59,151 bases of DNA from a virus: IMG/VR virus record IMGVR_UViG_3300044999_000021, positions 1 to 59,151 of that record; one strand, written 5' to 3'. Shown here one piece after another: positions 15,933 through 24,393 of this stretch. The notes below the pieces were generated by a model. The model was not told the origin of the DNA, did not search any database, and was given only the letters and a program-made list of their open reading frames with translations. Both the position numbers and the translations under genes were made by a program. Each line of letters starts with the position of its first letter. Position 1 is the first letter of the stretch.

Positions 15933-17614
15933 TAGCTCGCCGCTCCCTTGATGACAGCGAAGTTGATGACGATGGCCTCGCTCAGCGTTCCGGCCGAAAG
16001 GTTGGTCACCGAAATCTGGCACGACCCCGCTGCCACCGTGTCAACGATGACTGCGTAGGTGCCCCCTGTGGCCGCCCCTGACTTGATTGAGACGACCACA
16101 GTATCGGTCGCTGCGATGGCCGAGTCGGTCAGCGTGAACGAGACGCGGGTCAGCGTTGTCAACGCCGCGTTGTTCATCGTGATCGCGCCGGTGACATTGT
16201 TGAGCGTCACACCGGTTGATTTGTTGGTCGCCTGGGTGACAGCGCCACCGGCCCCGGTTGCATAGCCCACGCCGCCGGTAGGCGACGTGCTTTTGACCGA
16301 GGTGCCAAAGGCAACCGCGGTGGCGTTCGTGCCGCCGATCGTGATGGTTCCACCCGTGCCGCCGGCTGCCGCCCCGCAGTCGATTGTGATGGAACCAGCC
16401 GTGCCGGTTCCACCAGCGGACGCACCGGAAGCGATTGTGACAGCGCCGCCCGTGCCGGTGCCGGTCGCAACGCCGCCGGTGACCTGCGCGGCCCCGCCGG
16501 AACCGTTGGTCGAAAGCGATGCCCCGCCGACAATCTTGGAAACGCCGCCGTTGCCGGTCGCACCAGCGCCGGATGCTCCACCGGTCAGGCCGGCGATGGC
16601 CCCCGCAGCCGTTCCGTTGCCGGCCCCGGCTGCGAGCGTCAGCGCTCCGGCTGTCGCATTGCCGTTCGTGCCTGCTCCCCCTGTGATTGTGACCGCCGCT
16701 CCGGACCCGGAAGTCGCCCCGCCGGCACCGCCGGTGATTGTCACAGCACCGCCGGTGCCAGTCGTTCCGCCGGCACCGCCGACCAGAGACGACGCCCCGC
16801 CAGCGGCCGAGCCTTGCCCGGCCCCGCCCGTAAGGCTGACAAGACCGCCGGCCGCATTGCCGGCCGTTCCCGCACCGCCGGCCATGACGACAGTTCCGCC
16901 CGCTCCGGACGCTGAACCACCGATGCCGCCGGTGACCGTAACCCCACCGCCGGTGTTGCCTGTTCCAGTGGCTGCGACACCGCCGATTTTCGTGACTTCC
17001 GACCCGTCGGTCGTCGTGAACGTCATATAGACGTTCGTGCCCTGCTGAATGACCAGCGCCGACGCTTCGTTGTCGGGGATGGCGATGTTGTTTTGGCCAG
17101 TCGTGCCGGCGAATGTCAGCGTGTTGTTCGCGATGGCCAGCGCCTGCGCGCCCGGTACCCATGCCGGGATGATCTCGACCATCGTTCCGGTCGTTCCGGT
17201 TGTCACTGTGAGGATGACCTTGGACACCCAGCCGACCAGAATCGAATTGGTGACACCGGCCACATAGGCGACATGGCTGTCGTCCAAAGCGTAGACCGCC
17301 TTGCCCTCATCCCCAGCGGTCGCAAGGGCGATCGGCATGGTGAACTTGAGCGGCTGATCGACCTCGACCAACTTGTCGCCGAGAACGTCGGTCGTTGCGA
17401 CAGTGACTTTGTCGCCGGTCGAGCTGCCGACCATGATGCCGGTGAATGTCAGGCCCGCAGTGTCGCCCGCCTTCACAGCGTTGCCCGACGCATTCAGGGC
17501 GATCATCGACCCGATGTAATAAGTCGCGTTCGTGCCGACATCGATTCGCCGGTAGTCTTTGGTCTGGGTGTATGGGACCGTTGTGGACCCGACGCCAGCG
17601 GTAGCATTCGCCAT
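15932..17614 (-). CDS. Head decoration protein fused to a polyglycine-rich fibre region (560 aa)
   Basis: Residues 1-130 look like a capsid decoration domain (small beta-rich module, with a DKVTVATTD segment) in the usual place before the major capsid gene. Residues about 215-450 are almost only Gly, Ala, Thr, Ser and Val with GGA/TGG spacing of about 6-10 residues, compatible with a polyglycine-II or triple-bundle fibre. Residues 470-560 form a different beta-rich C-terminal domain. Antisense frames look open because of the simple composition. It probably projects from the head surface and may bind host or environmental polymers; this is inferred. Confidence 0.65.
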   Translation of the reverse strand: MANATAGVGSTTVPYTQTKDYRRIDVGTNATYYIGSMIALNASGNAVKAGDTAGLTFTGIMVGSSTGDKVTVATTDVLGDKLVEVDQPLKFTMPIALATAGDEGKAVYALDDSHVAYVAGVTNSILVGWVSKVILTVTTGTTGTMVEIIPAWVPGAQALAIANNTLTFAGTTGQNNIAIPDNEASALVIQQGTNVYMTFTTTDGSEVTKIGGVAATGTGNTGGGVTVTGGIGGSASGAGGTVVMAGGAGTAGNAAGGLVSLTGGAGQGSAAGGASSLVGGAGGTTGTGGAVTITGGAGGATSGSGAAVTITGGAGTNGNATAGALTLAAGAGNGTAAGAIAGLTGGASGAGATGNGGVSKIVGGASLSTNGSGGAAQVTGGVATGTGTGGAVTIASGASAGGTGTAGSITIDCGAAAGGTGGTITIGGTNATAVAFGTSVKSTSPTGGVGYATGAGGAVTQATNKSTGVTLNNVTGAITMNNAALTTLTRVSFTLTDSAIAATDTVVVSIKSGAATGGTYAVIVDTVAAGSCQISVTNLSAGTLSEAIVINFAVIKGAAS

Positions 17615-17650
17615 GATTCAACTCTCCAGTGAACTCGTTCCCGCCGGCCC

Positions 17651-19156
17651 TTACGCCACACCCGCACCGAGGTAGTCTTCCGCCCGCGTGTCCGGCATGC
17701 GCTTCTTGAGCGCCCGGAACCCGGCGACCAGCTTCTCCTCGTCCAGGCCCTGCTTCTTGTAGTTTTCGGCGAAGCTGTGGTAGTGCTGCTTGACTCGGTT
17801 CTCTTCGTGGTCCGCAGCGGCAGAGCCGCTCTTGCCGTTCGCCAGCCGTTCGCTGAAGTGCAGCAGGTTCGGGCCGCTGGTGATGATCGCCTTGAGCTTG
17901 TCGAGGGCAGTCACCTGCTTGCCGTCGCTGAACTTGTGGACCTTGACTGCGTCCAGTTCCATCGCGACTTCGATCAGGCCGGCGTCGATCCACGCGGGGA
18001 GCAACTTGCCGGCCTTGACCTGCGATTCACAGAACACTTGGAAGCCGGCTTTCTTCTCGTCGGCGACTCGGTCGCCGCTGATCTTGTCGAGCGCGGCGAG
18101 TCGTTTTTCGAGCGCCTCGGCCCAGGCGTTCATGGCAACGATCTGTTGTTCGCTGTACTTGACCATGTGTGTGACACTCGTGGGCTGGGCCATGTTTTGC
18201 TGTGACACCGCCGGATTGCTCGGGGCCAGCCCGGTCGCAGTAGGCGCGACTGGGACGGCCGAAGTGTTGTCCGCGTAAGTGTGCTTGCTCGGGTGGTAGT
18301 CGCCTTCCGGGTCCTTGGCGTTGATCGCTGCGAGTTGCCCGGCTTGGTTCTTGCCCCGTAGTTCGTTCGACCCGTCCATTTGGGTTGAGGCGGGTTCGGC
18401 CGGAGTGTCGGGAGCCTGGCTGCTCAACACCCGCAGCATCTCGGCCAATTCATCGTCGTCCATGCCCTCGGTCACCGAAGGATCAACGCCGTAGTCGCTG
18501 AGCATTTCGAGCATGTCGGCCCGGCTGATCCCCTCAGGAGCGCCCGCCGCGTCCTCGGGCGCGTCGGCAAACTTCTTCATGCCGCCCTGAGTTTTGGGTG
18601 TGCAGTCGGCGAATTTCTTGTACTTCTTGGCCATCGTTGCACACTCCGAAAACCGGATGACTCGCGTGTGTTCCAGCGGCCGGACTGTCACGCCCCGAAA
18701 CCGCAACGGCCGTCGGGCGACATTGACCACTCCGGCCGACTCGCCGAAGTGCTGAACCTCGGGGTCCGGCATCTCGCCGAGATTCTTGATCTGCGGCAAC
18801 TCCCCGCCCAGCAGGGCCACCCGCCGCAAGACCGGCCCCTTGGCCTTCTCCAACCCGTCCGGCGGCTCGTCGTAAATCTCGGCCGACCGATCGACGTAAT
18901 GCTTTCCAGCTATCAGGGCTGCCAACCAGCCGGGCACGTTGGTGGCATCCACGGTCAGGTAAGTGACCGGCTGCCCTGTCTCGTCCTTGGCCTCTTCGGT
19001 TCGGACGTTCTCGATCGATCCGAAGGACGGCTCGCCGCTGTTCTGTGTCCCGGTCGCCGGCAACCCGTCGGCATAGGTCTGCTTCTCTTCGTGGCCGATC
19101 ACCAGCGGCGGCCGGACTAGGTCCTTGAACTCGCCGTGATTCCTGGCCATGTCCAC
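17651..19156 (-). CDS. Mu gpI-like prohead protease with C-terminal scaffold (501 aa as called)
   Basis: Residues 60-130 have the Mu I-protein pattern: a VDATNVPGWLA segment, SAEIYDEPPDG, then VALLGGELPQIK. The central part is acidic and low complexity and the C-terminal 200 residues are helical, as expected for a protease fused to its scaffold. It processes and shapes the prohead. The start is uncertain: GTG 19156 lacks a good ribosome site and would cut into the domain, because the frame stays open upstream and encodes a family-like segment (RLNGLRVFAAG at 19227-19195) with no ATG, GTG or TTG. Confidence 0.8.
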   Translation of the reverse strand: MDMARNHGEFKDLVRPPLVIGHEEKQTYADGLPATGTQNSGEPSFGSIENVRTEEAKDETGQPVTYLTVDATNVPGWLAALIAGKHYVDRSAEIYDEPPDGLEKAKGPVLRRVALLGGELPQIKNLGEMPDPEVQHFGESAGVVNVARRPLRFRGVTVRPLEHTRVIRFSECATMAKKYKKFADCTPKTQGGMKKFADAPEDAAGAPEGISRADMLEMLSDYGVDPSVTEGMDDDELAEMLRVLSSQAPDTPAEPASTQMDGSNELRGKNQAGQLAAINAKDPEGDYHPSKHTYADNTSAVPVAPTATGLAPSNPAVSQQNMAQPTSVTHMVKYSEQQIVAMNAWAEALEKRLAALDKISGDRVADEKKAGFQVFCESQVKAGKLLPAWIDAGLIEVAMELDAVKVHKFSDGKQVTALDKLKAIITSGPNLLHFSERLANGKSGSAAADHEENRVKQHYHSFAENYKKQGLDEEKLVAGFRALKKRMPDTRAEDYLGAGVA

Positions 19157-19280
19157 AAGGTCTTGGCGCGTCCACTGGACGCCGCGCGCTTTGCCAGCGG
19201 CAAAGACGCGCAGGCCGTTGAGCCGGTAGAGCTTCGCTGTGAGCTTTTGGGGTTTCGGTGGTGGCTGAGTCGCGACAATT

Positions 19281-19315
19281 AAAAACGCCCCGGCAGCTAT
19301 GAAGCTGCGCGGGGC
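19281..19315 (-). terminator. Rho-independent terminator upstream of the protease gene
   Basis: On the minus strand GCCCC/GGGGC and GCAGCT/AGCTGC stems with a 4-nt loop are followed by GTTTTT (T-run at 19281-19285). It lies between the small genes at 19.5-20 kb and the protease/scaffold gene, so the latter probably needs its own promoter or antitermination. Confidence 0.75.
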
Positions 19316-19332
19316 ATCAAGTCGCGCGAGTG

Positions 19333-19461
19333 ACCGGACCGGTCTGCCGATGTTCTATGCGGCTAGTCTGATAGTTTTGACATGCGGGCGAAAGGGATGC
19401 GCTGACGCTAATTGCGAGCGGGGAGGGGTTTCGGTGCGGAGTTGGCCGAGTTTGCGGGGTT
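19333..19461. repeat. Intergenic module with two motifs shared with 24394-24485
   Basis: The palindrome-like 12-mer ACCGGACCGGTC (19333-19344) and a 24-bp sequence (19438-19461) both recur in the same order in the gap upstream of the small terminase gene (24394-24405 and 24462-24485). Spacing differs (93 versus 56 bp). Both sites lie between late genes. They might be late regulatory sites or relics of an inserted sequence. The remainder of the 476-bp gap 19157-19632 holds the terminator at 19281 and the short ORF at 19507. Confidence 0.55.
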
Positions 19462-19506
19462 AGGAGTTGCCGCGTTGCCAGACTGGTGGCCCGTCGTGGC
19501 GTGGGA

Positions 19507-19611
19507 TCATCTCCCAAGGGCCGTCGTCAAGTGGTCGATTCGCGATTGTGCCGGCAGGTTGTCGGCCGGGGCGGCGATGATGGCTTGCAGGAAGGCGGCA
19601 CGGTCGGTCAT
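19507..19611 (-). pseudogene. Short ORF resembling the start of a TIGR02996 (planctomycete) domain
   Basis: ATG 19611 opens a 34-codon frame whose first 20 residues (MTDRAAFLQAIIAAPADNLP) match the characteristic N-terminal helix and turn of TIGR02996-domain proteins, a family expanded in Gemmata-like planctomycetes. The expected next motif (RLVYADWL-type) is missing. Either a truncated relic of a host-type gene or a very short real gene. No good ribosome site precedes it. Confidence 0.45.
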
Positions 19612-19632
19612 GCCCTGAATTGTATCAGCCAC

Positions 19633-19830
19633 CTACCCTGGTTTCGAGTGGCTCGGCCGCCATATCGTCTCCGTCTGGCAGTGCGCGCAGGTGATGAGCA
19701 TTCGCCGCTCCACGATCGCGTTTCCGAGACGCAGCTTGCCCGGGCTGAGATAGAGGCCCAGCGGGCGGTTGCAGGCCGGGCATTGCAACACGGGGACTTC
19801 GGGCGGCGGGGTGAGGTTGGCAGGGGTCAT
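19633..19830 (-). CDS. Com-like zinc finger protein, 65 aa
   Basis: Two CxxC knuckles (CPAC near residue 14 and CAHC near 45) separated by a strand-rich loop and followed by a short polar tail, as in Mu-like Com proteins. Com of Mu is an RNA-binding activator of mom translation; no mom gene is visible here, and a general zinc ribbon is possible. The gene follows the small membrane protein with a 4-bp overlap and lies in the Mu-like head block. Confidence 0.55.
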   Translation of the reverse strand: MTPANLTPPPEVPVLQCPACNRPLGLYLSPGKLRLGNAIVERRMLITCAHCQTETIWRPSHSKPG

Positions 19831-20048
19831 TCGCGGATCATGCTCCCGACGAATGTGGCTGCCACACCCATAACCGCTGCTACGATCGAGTTTGTCAGTT
19901 CGGGCCAAAACTCCAACCACAAGCGAACGTCGGTCATGTCGGGATGGCGAAGCTTGAGAATGCCGATATTGATTCCGGCCAAGAACACGAGAGCGAATCC
20001 GGCATAGGAAACGGTGTAACCGAGCGTCTGTCGGCGATGGTCGGTCAT
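19827..20048 (-). CDS. Small two-span membrane protein, 73 aa
   Basis: Starts at ATG 20048 overlapping the portal stop (ATGA). Two hydrophobic segments (about residues 10-30 and 50-68) are separated by a short polar loop. Size and topology would suit a holin or small inner-membrane protein, but it lies among head genes, so function is open. Confidence 0.6.
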   Translation of the reverse strand: MTDHRRQTLGYTVSYAGFALVFLAGINIGILKLRHPDMTDVRLWLEFWPELTNSIVAAVMGVAATFVGSMIRE

Positions 20049-22486
20049 GTCTCTCCCCCTGGCATCCGCCGCGGCGGAGCGTCGAAGATGGTCATGCCGC
20101 CTTCGTCGCCGAACGTGCTGACCTTCTCGCCCTTGGCTTGAAGCTCGGCCCACTCAAAATCCGCGATCGGAGCGGAAGTGCAGCGATCGTTATAGCCGTC
20201 GAATTTTCCCTTTACGGAATCCCGGACTTCGGCAAATGTCACCGAGGACGGGTAGTATTTGTTGAAGTGGACCGCATGGCTGGCGCGTTCCCGTCCATCG
20301 CTGATGCCGAGATACTTCCAGACTGGGAATAACTCCCGCATACCCTTTGTGGCCAACTCGCGGGAGGTGCCGGAGTTGTAGGAGTCCATCATGTTCGTGC
20401 GGAACACCATTTCGCTGTACTGCGGGTTGCCTTCGCTCACTCCCGCATTGTCGAGTATTTTCGCGATCGTCCTCGGACCGCGAGCCACTTCCCCCGACTC
20501 CAGCGCCTCGCTGATCGCGTTCTGCACCCGAGTCAACAACTCCTCATCCGTCCCCTTGGCCAGCGTGAAGGCCGCCCGCTCGTGCAGCGTCCCGAAACGG
20601 TCCGCCTGGACGCCCAGACGGGGGAACAGCCGGCGGAAGTAATCCAGGGCCTTGCGCGGCGAGAGCGGCTGAATCGGCGTCGTGTCATCGAATGCGGAGA
20701 ACGGCGTCGGGTCCTCGGCGAACATCTTCACGCCCGACCTGACCTTGTCGGCTCGTTCCTGAATCCGCGACCGGCCCAATAGGTCGGCTGTGGAATTGCA
20801 GGCCGCGAGCGCATCGGCCAGTCCTAGCCGTTCGTCGGCGGTGAACAGCGTCTTGACCTTCAACGGATGCGGTGACTTGAGCAGCCGCTTGACCGCATCC
20901 CGGGCGATCTCGCCGAGTGCCCGCGTTCCGAGGCGGACACTGTTGGCGAGCAACTTCGCTGCGGCGGCCCCGTCATGTCCGGCTAAGGCCACGTCGCCAC
21001 GGGTAGCCGGCGTCACGCCGGCCCCGGCTTTTGGGTCCGGTGGCTCCGCGTAGTCGTCCGCGTCGTCAAACTGCGACTCCTCATCCGTCTCCCCGAGGTT
21101 CGGCCGCGTCTCGTGATCGTCGTCGGCCTGGCTGCCGGCCGGGGGAATCATCCCGTTTCCGTTGCTGTGGCCGTTGGTGCTGAACAGGCCGTCGAGTGGC
21201 GAACCGCCCCCGCCGGCACTGGTAGCCGCCGGCTCCGGCTTGAGCGTGTCCGTCTGGTCCTCCGGCCGCTGGCGTCGGTATCGCCCGTAGGTGGCCTTCC
21301 TGCTCAGCGGCAGGCCCATTTGCAGTAGGCCCGCGTCGATCTCCAGGCTCGCCTTCAACTCCGTGTCGTTGATTCCCCCGATGGTCACCAGCGGGTAGCC
21401 GGCCCCGACCATGTTCAAGTCAACCAAGTCCGGCACCAGTTGCTCGTTGATCGCCCCTTCCAGCAGCGAGCAGGTGTACCACACCGGCAGTTCGCTCTGA
21501 TCCCGGTGGACCTGAGTTGCCGCACGAGCGCCAGTGACGTTGCCTTCCAGGCTTTGCAGCGTGGCGAAGCTGATGCCCAGCGTGACCTCATGCATTAGGT
21601 CCTTGATCGTGGCCGAGTAGTCGGACGTGCCGAGATTGGCGATCGACATGGCCTCGATCTGGGCGCTCTCGGGAATGCTGATCCAAGTCCCTTGCTTGAC
21701 CTGCGACAAGGCGGCGTCGAGCGGAGGCTTGTCGGTCGCCGCATCGCCATACTTCCCCACAAGAAACGGGCTGCCCCACTTCTCCAGGCCGATCATCCGC
21801 AGTTTTTCCGCCGTGTCGATCATCCAGTAGGCCCGATACGCGGCCCGCAAATCGCTGGTGCCGACGCTCGCCCCATAGAGCGGCATGTGCTGGATGTAAA
21901 CGAAATTGCTGATCGGAAAGAACTCGTTTGCCAGCAAGATCGCCGTAATGCCGCCGAGGTTCCGGTACTGGTCCTCCATCAGCCGGTAGATGTCAGGGTC
22001 CTTGGCCTTCAACGCTGCGAGTCCGACGTTGCTGCGGTATTCGCCGTGTTCGGTGTAGCCCCAGACCTTTTCGGCGATGCTGAAGCCTTCCAGGCAAGCC
22101 GGGAAGACGGTGTTCTCCACAAGGCCCCTGAGTCCGCCGCAGGAGTGCAGCAGCGCCCACCGGACCCAGCCGGCTACCTTCTTAGCTCGCGGTCCATCCC
22201 CGTCGGGCTGCACGTCCAGGTCGAGCGATGCGACGTTCCACAGTTTCGAGAACAGCGCCGATTTAACCGTGCTGTCGCGGAGCATCCACCGATAAGACTT
22301 GCGGATCAACTCCGTCTCTTGGGTGTAGGAGTCCAAGTAGGGCAGGAACCAGAATTGGCCGGCGACGCCGTGGAGGGACGCCTTGACCTTCTCGCGGCCG
22401 AGCATCCATGCTGGTCGGCGGTCGCGGCTCAGCTTGTTGCCGATCCACGGTGCGCCTTTGTCACGGAGCCATTGGAGGACGCCCAC
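20045..22486 (-). CDS. Portal protein (Mu gp29/DUF935-like) fused to gpF-like head morphogenesis domain, 813 aa
   Basis: Residues 1-430 match the DUF935-type portal of Mu-like phages: an RWMLRDSTVKSALFSK segment near residue 66, an ACLEGFSIAEKVWGY segment near 130, and KWGSPFLVGKYG near 240. A low-complexity linker (about 430-520) leads to a C-terminal region of the gpF/minor head type with an FRTNMMDSYNSGTSRE segment near residue 700 and a CTSAPIADF segment near 770. In Mu these are two genes (portal and gpF); here they are one polypeptide. It forms the ring through which DNA is packaged. Confidence 0.85.
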   Translation of the reverse strand: MGVLQWLRDKGAPWIGNKLSRDRRPAWMLGREKVKASLHGVAGQFWFLPYLDSYTQETELIRKSYRWMLRDSTVKSALFSKLWNVASLDLDVQPDGDGPRAKKVAGWVRWALLHSCGGLRGLVENTVFPACLEGFSIAEKVWGYTEHGEYRSNVGLAALKAKDPDIYRLMEDQYRNLGGITAILLANEFFPISNFVYIQHMPLYGASVGTSDLRAAYRAYWMIDTAEKLRMIGLEKWGSPFLVGKYGDAATDKPPLDAALSQVKQGTWISIPESAQIEAMSIANLGTSDYSATIKDLMHEVTLGISFATLQSLEGNVTGARAATQVHRDQSELPVWYTCSLLEGAINEQLVPDLVDLNMVGAGYPLVTIGGINDTELKASLEIDAGLLQMGLPLSRKATYGRYRRQRPEDQTDTLKPEPAATSAGGGGSPLDGLFSTNGHSNGNGMIPPAGSQADDDHETRPNLGETDEESQFDDADDYAEPPDPKAGAGVTPATRGDVALAGHDGAAAAKLLANSVRLGTRALGEIARDAVKRLLKSPHPLKVKTLFTADERLGLADALAACNSTADLLGRSRIQERADKVRSGVKMFAEDPTPFSAFDDTTPIQPLSPRKALDYFRRLFPRLGVQADRFGTLHERAAFTLAKGTDEELLTRVQNAISEALESGEVARGPRTIAKILDNAGVSEGNPQYSEMVFRTNMMDSYNSGTSRELATKGMRELFPVWKYLGISDGRERASHAVHFNKYYPSSVTFAEVRDSVKGKFDGYNDRCTSAPIADFEWAELQAKGEKVSTFGDEGGMTIFDAPPRRMPGGET

Positions 22487-22497
22487 AAATCACCCTC

Positions 22498-23133
22498 TCA
22501 GAACTGCGGGAAGGACATTGCCGGGGCTGCCGTAAACGCCTTCGACCAATCGCTCACATTGCTCCGCTCGCCGAACCAGCAGGCCATCGCGACAGCCAAC
22601 ACCAAGTCGTCGTGAAGCCCCTCGCGCCAGACGCCGAACGTCTCGTTGGCTGACGCGGTGATCTTCACCCGGAAGTTCGTCAGTTCCTTGCGGAGAATCG
22701 CCGCGTCGGGCAACTTCGGCGCGACGATCAGCCGGCGAGTCTGGAGCAACGCCTGGAGAACGCCGACCAGTTCCTTTTTCGGCACCTTCCAACCGTCCGC
22801 ATCTTGCGTGGCCATTGACCCGGCGGTGATCGTCACCGGCTTGAGCCTCGCCTTGAGACTCCGGCTGCGGAAGATGTCCACCACTGCCCGGCCGACGCCC
22901 GTTTGATCGACGGCCAGCGGCCAGCCCGGAAGCTTGGCAGCCAAGGCTTCGTCCACCTCCCGGACGATGTCCGGGTAACTCGTGCCGAGTGGCCATCGCT
23001 TCAGGTGACGTACCGCGTGCTGCCATACGGACGATCCCGGGCGGAACGGATGCGGAACCCGTGTCAACTCGACAACGGCGAATGCTGTCAAGTCGCTCGC
23101 CTGCCCCAAGTCCAATCCGCTGACGAACGGCAC
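22498..23133 (-). CDS. Large terminase, nuclease domain (211 aa)
   Basis: RNase H-like nuclease half of a large terminase. Likely metal-binding acidic residues are Asp8 (SGLDLG), Asp76 (AVDQTGVG) and Asp175/Asp176 (GLHDDLV), in the usual order. The ORF starts at GTG 23133 with GAGGG 8 nt upstream, inside the end of the ATPase ORF and in the -1 frame relative to it. It cuts packaged DNA. It could be translated separately or joined to the ATPase by a frameshift; no strong slippery heptamer is visible in the overlap. Confidence 0.85.
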   Translation of the reverse strand: MPFVSGLDLGQASDLTAFAVVELTRVPHPFRPGSSVWQHAVRHLKRWPLGTSYPDIVREVDEALAAKLPGWPLAVDQTGVGRAVVDIFRSRSLKARLKPVTITAGSMATQDADGWKVPKKELVGVLQALLQTRRLIVAPKLPDAAILRKELTNFRVKITASANETFGVWREGLHDDLVLAVAMACWFGERSNVSDWSKAFTAAPAMSFPQF

Positions 23134-23951
23134 TCGCCCGGCCCTCGAAACAGCGGCTCGACCTCATCCACGAACATCGCCGCAATGTCCGACCCGGAGA
23201 ACACGGCACCTTCAGCGTCCTCGAATGAGCAGAAATACTCTTGCAGATACCACCGCTCACCCATCGCCAGCCGCTCTTCGGCAAGGAACTCCGGTGTGAT
23301 GCGGGAACACTGGTCGGCCTTCACTTCCCACCGTCGCCAGTGCTGATCCGGGGAAGACCACGCCTCCCAGAACCAACCGCGTTTACCGAAGGGCGTTGTC
23401 AGTGCCAGCAGTTCACCGCCGCTCACTGCGAGCATCGGCCGGACGGCCTTGTACAGCCCGTCCGATATGCGAGAGGCTTCGTCCAGGATCAGCAACCGGA
23501 CTCCCGCGTAGGTCCGGATACCCTCTTCGTTGTCCGGCAGGCTGATGATCCGGCTGCCGTTCGCCAACTCCAGGTCGTGCATCGTCTCCTTGACGATGCG
23601 GACTTTTCGATCCAGTTGCCGGTACAGCCGGACGACTTTATCCCGGAAGAACTCGCCCGATTGCCGCAACGTCGGCGACAGAATCAAGGTGAGCGAATCC
23701 GGCTCCTCCAAGGCAATCTTGACCGCGTTCGCTCCGGCCGCGAACGACTTGCCCGCCTGCCGACTGCACAACACCAGCTTGCGGGCCACATCCTCAGTGA
23801 ATACTTCCGACTGCCACGGGTCGGGATGAATCGCCGCCCGGACCAGCAGAGAGTCGAAACTATCCGGCGGCGTCCGGCGGCGAAGTTGCTGTTCCTTCAA
23901 GAGCAGCAATCTTTGCCTCAGTTTCCTCGATTCGGCGATTGAGCTCGGCAT
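23088..23951 (-). CDS. Large terminase, ATPase domain (287 aa)
   Basis: Packaging motor ATPase. The Walker A-type motif SRQAGKS is at residues 63-69, Walker B LLILDEAS at 153-160, and the coupling motif TTPFG at 185-189. The ORF stops at 23088 just where the nuclease half would begin, and that half lies in another frame. It overlaps the small terminase gene by 92 bp if it starts at ATG 23951; a start a few codons later (TTG) is possible. The split is either real or caused by a single-base error. Confidence 0.88.
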   Translation of the reverse strand: MPSSIAESRKLRQRLLLLKEQQLRRRTPPDSFDSLLVRAAIHPDPWQSEVFTEDVARKLVLCSRQAGKSFAAGANAVKIALEEPDSLTLILSPTLRQSGEFFRDKVVRLYRQLDRKVRIVKETMHDLELANGSRIISLPDNEEGIRTYAGVRLLILDEASRISDGLYKAVRPMLAVSGGELLALTTPFGKRGWFWEAWSSPDQHWRRWEVKADQCSRITPEFLAEERLAMGERWYLQEYFCSFEDAEGAVFSGSDIAAMFVDEVEPLFRGPGECRSSADWTWGRRAT

Positions 23952-24378
23952 CGGTCAGGCTGTCAATCTCAAGGTCGATCTTGCCCGCATGTTCAACCTT
24001 CACGTTGTCGCGGAACTTTTCCGGCCGATGCGCCTTCAGCAGGAAGATCAACAGCGTGTCGCTATAGTCCTGAACCTCTCCGACACGGGCTCCGCCCTGA
24101 AACACCGGCCGCACAACTCCCTCTTTCGCCCGCCGCCGGGCTTCTAGCTCAAGGTCGTCGCAAGCGTCGTCAATCGCGGCGGCCATAGCCGCGGCGAACA
24201 TTACATCGTTGTCACGGCGGAGATAGACGGTTGACCGGCTGACCTTGGCGGCCTTGCACGCGGCGTAGATGTTCGCCGACTCGGCGAGACTGATGAGGAA
24301 ACGGGGACCCCAATCAGGCGAAGTCCGTTTTTGCGGCTTCCCTTTTTTAGGTGTCCGATTTGTCCGGTTGTTTGCCAC
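23860..24378 (-). CDS. Small terminase subunit, 172 aa
   Basis: Contains a helix-turn-helix at about residues 38-58 (IYAACKAAKVSRSTVYLRR), a central region with a DNA-binding-protein-like RPVFQGG segment, and a C-terminal coiled coil, the usual plan of phage small terminases that recognise the packaging site. It directly precedes the large terminase. Mu-like phages have a similar gene in this place. Confidence 0.8.
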   Translation of the reverse strand: MANNRTNRTPKKGKPQKRTSPDWGPRFLISLAESANIYAACKAAKVSRSTVYLRRDNDVMFAAAMAAAIDDACDDLELEARRRAKEGVVRPVFQGGARVGEVQDYSDTLLIFLLKAHRPEKFRDNVKVEHAGKIDLEIDSLTDAELNRRIEETEAKIAALEGTATSPPDAAG

Positions 24379-24393
24379 ACTGACGTTTACGCT

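Noticed and set aside
16041-17162. Long open frames in other registers over the Gly-rich gene
   Set aside because: The simple GC-rich composition of the Gly-rich gene keeps other frames open; their products are Arg/His/Pro-rich and not protein-like.
19412-19618. Plus-strand 68-codon frame in the intergenic module
   Set aside because: No ribosome site, opposite to the late genes, and it covers the shared repeat and the TIGR02996-like fragment on the other strand.
23088-23133. Programmed frameshift joining the two terminase ORFs
   Set aside because: The -1 frame relation fits, but no good slippery heptamer is visible in the overlap and the second ORF has its own ribosome site, so I do not claim it.
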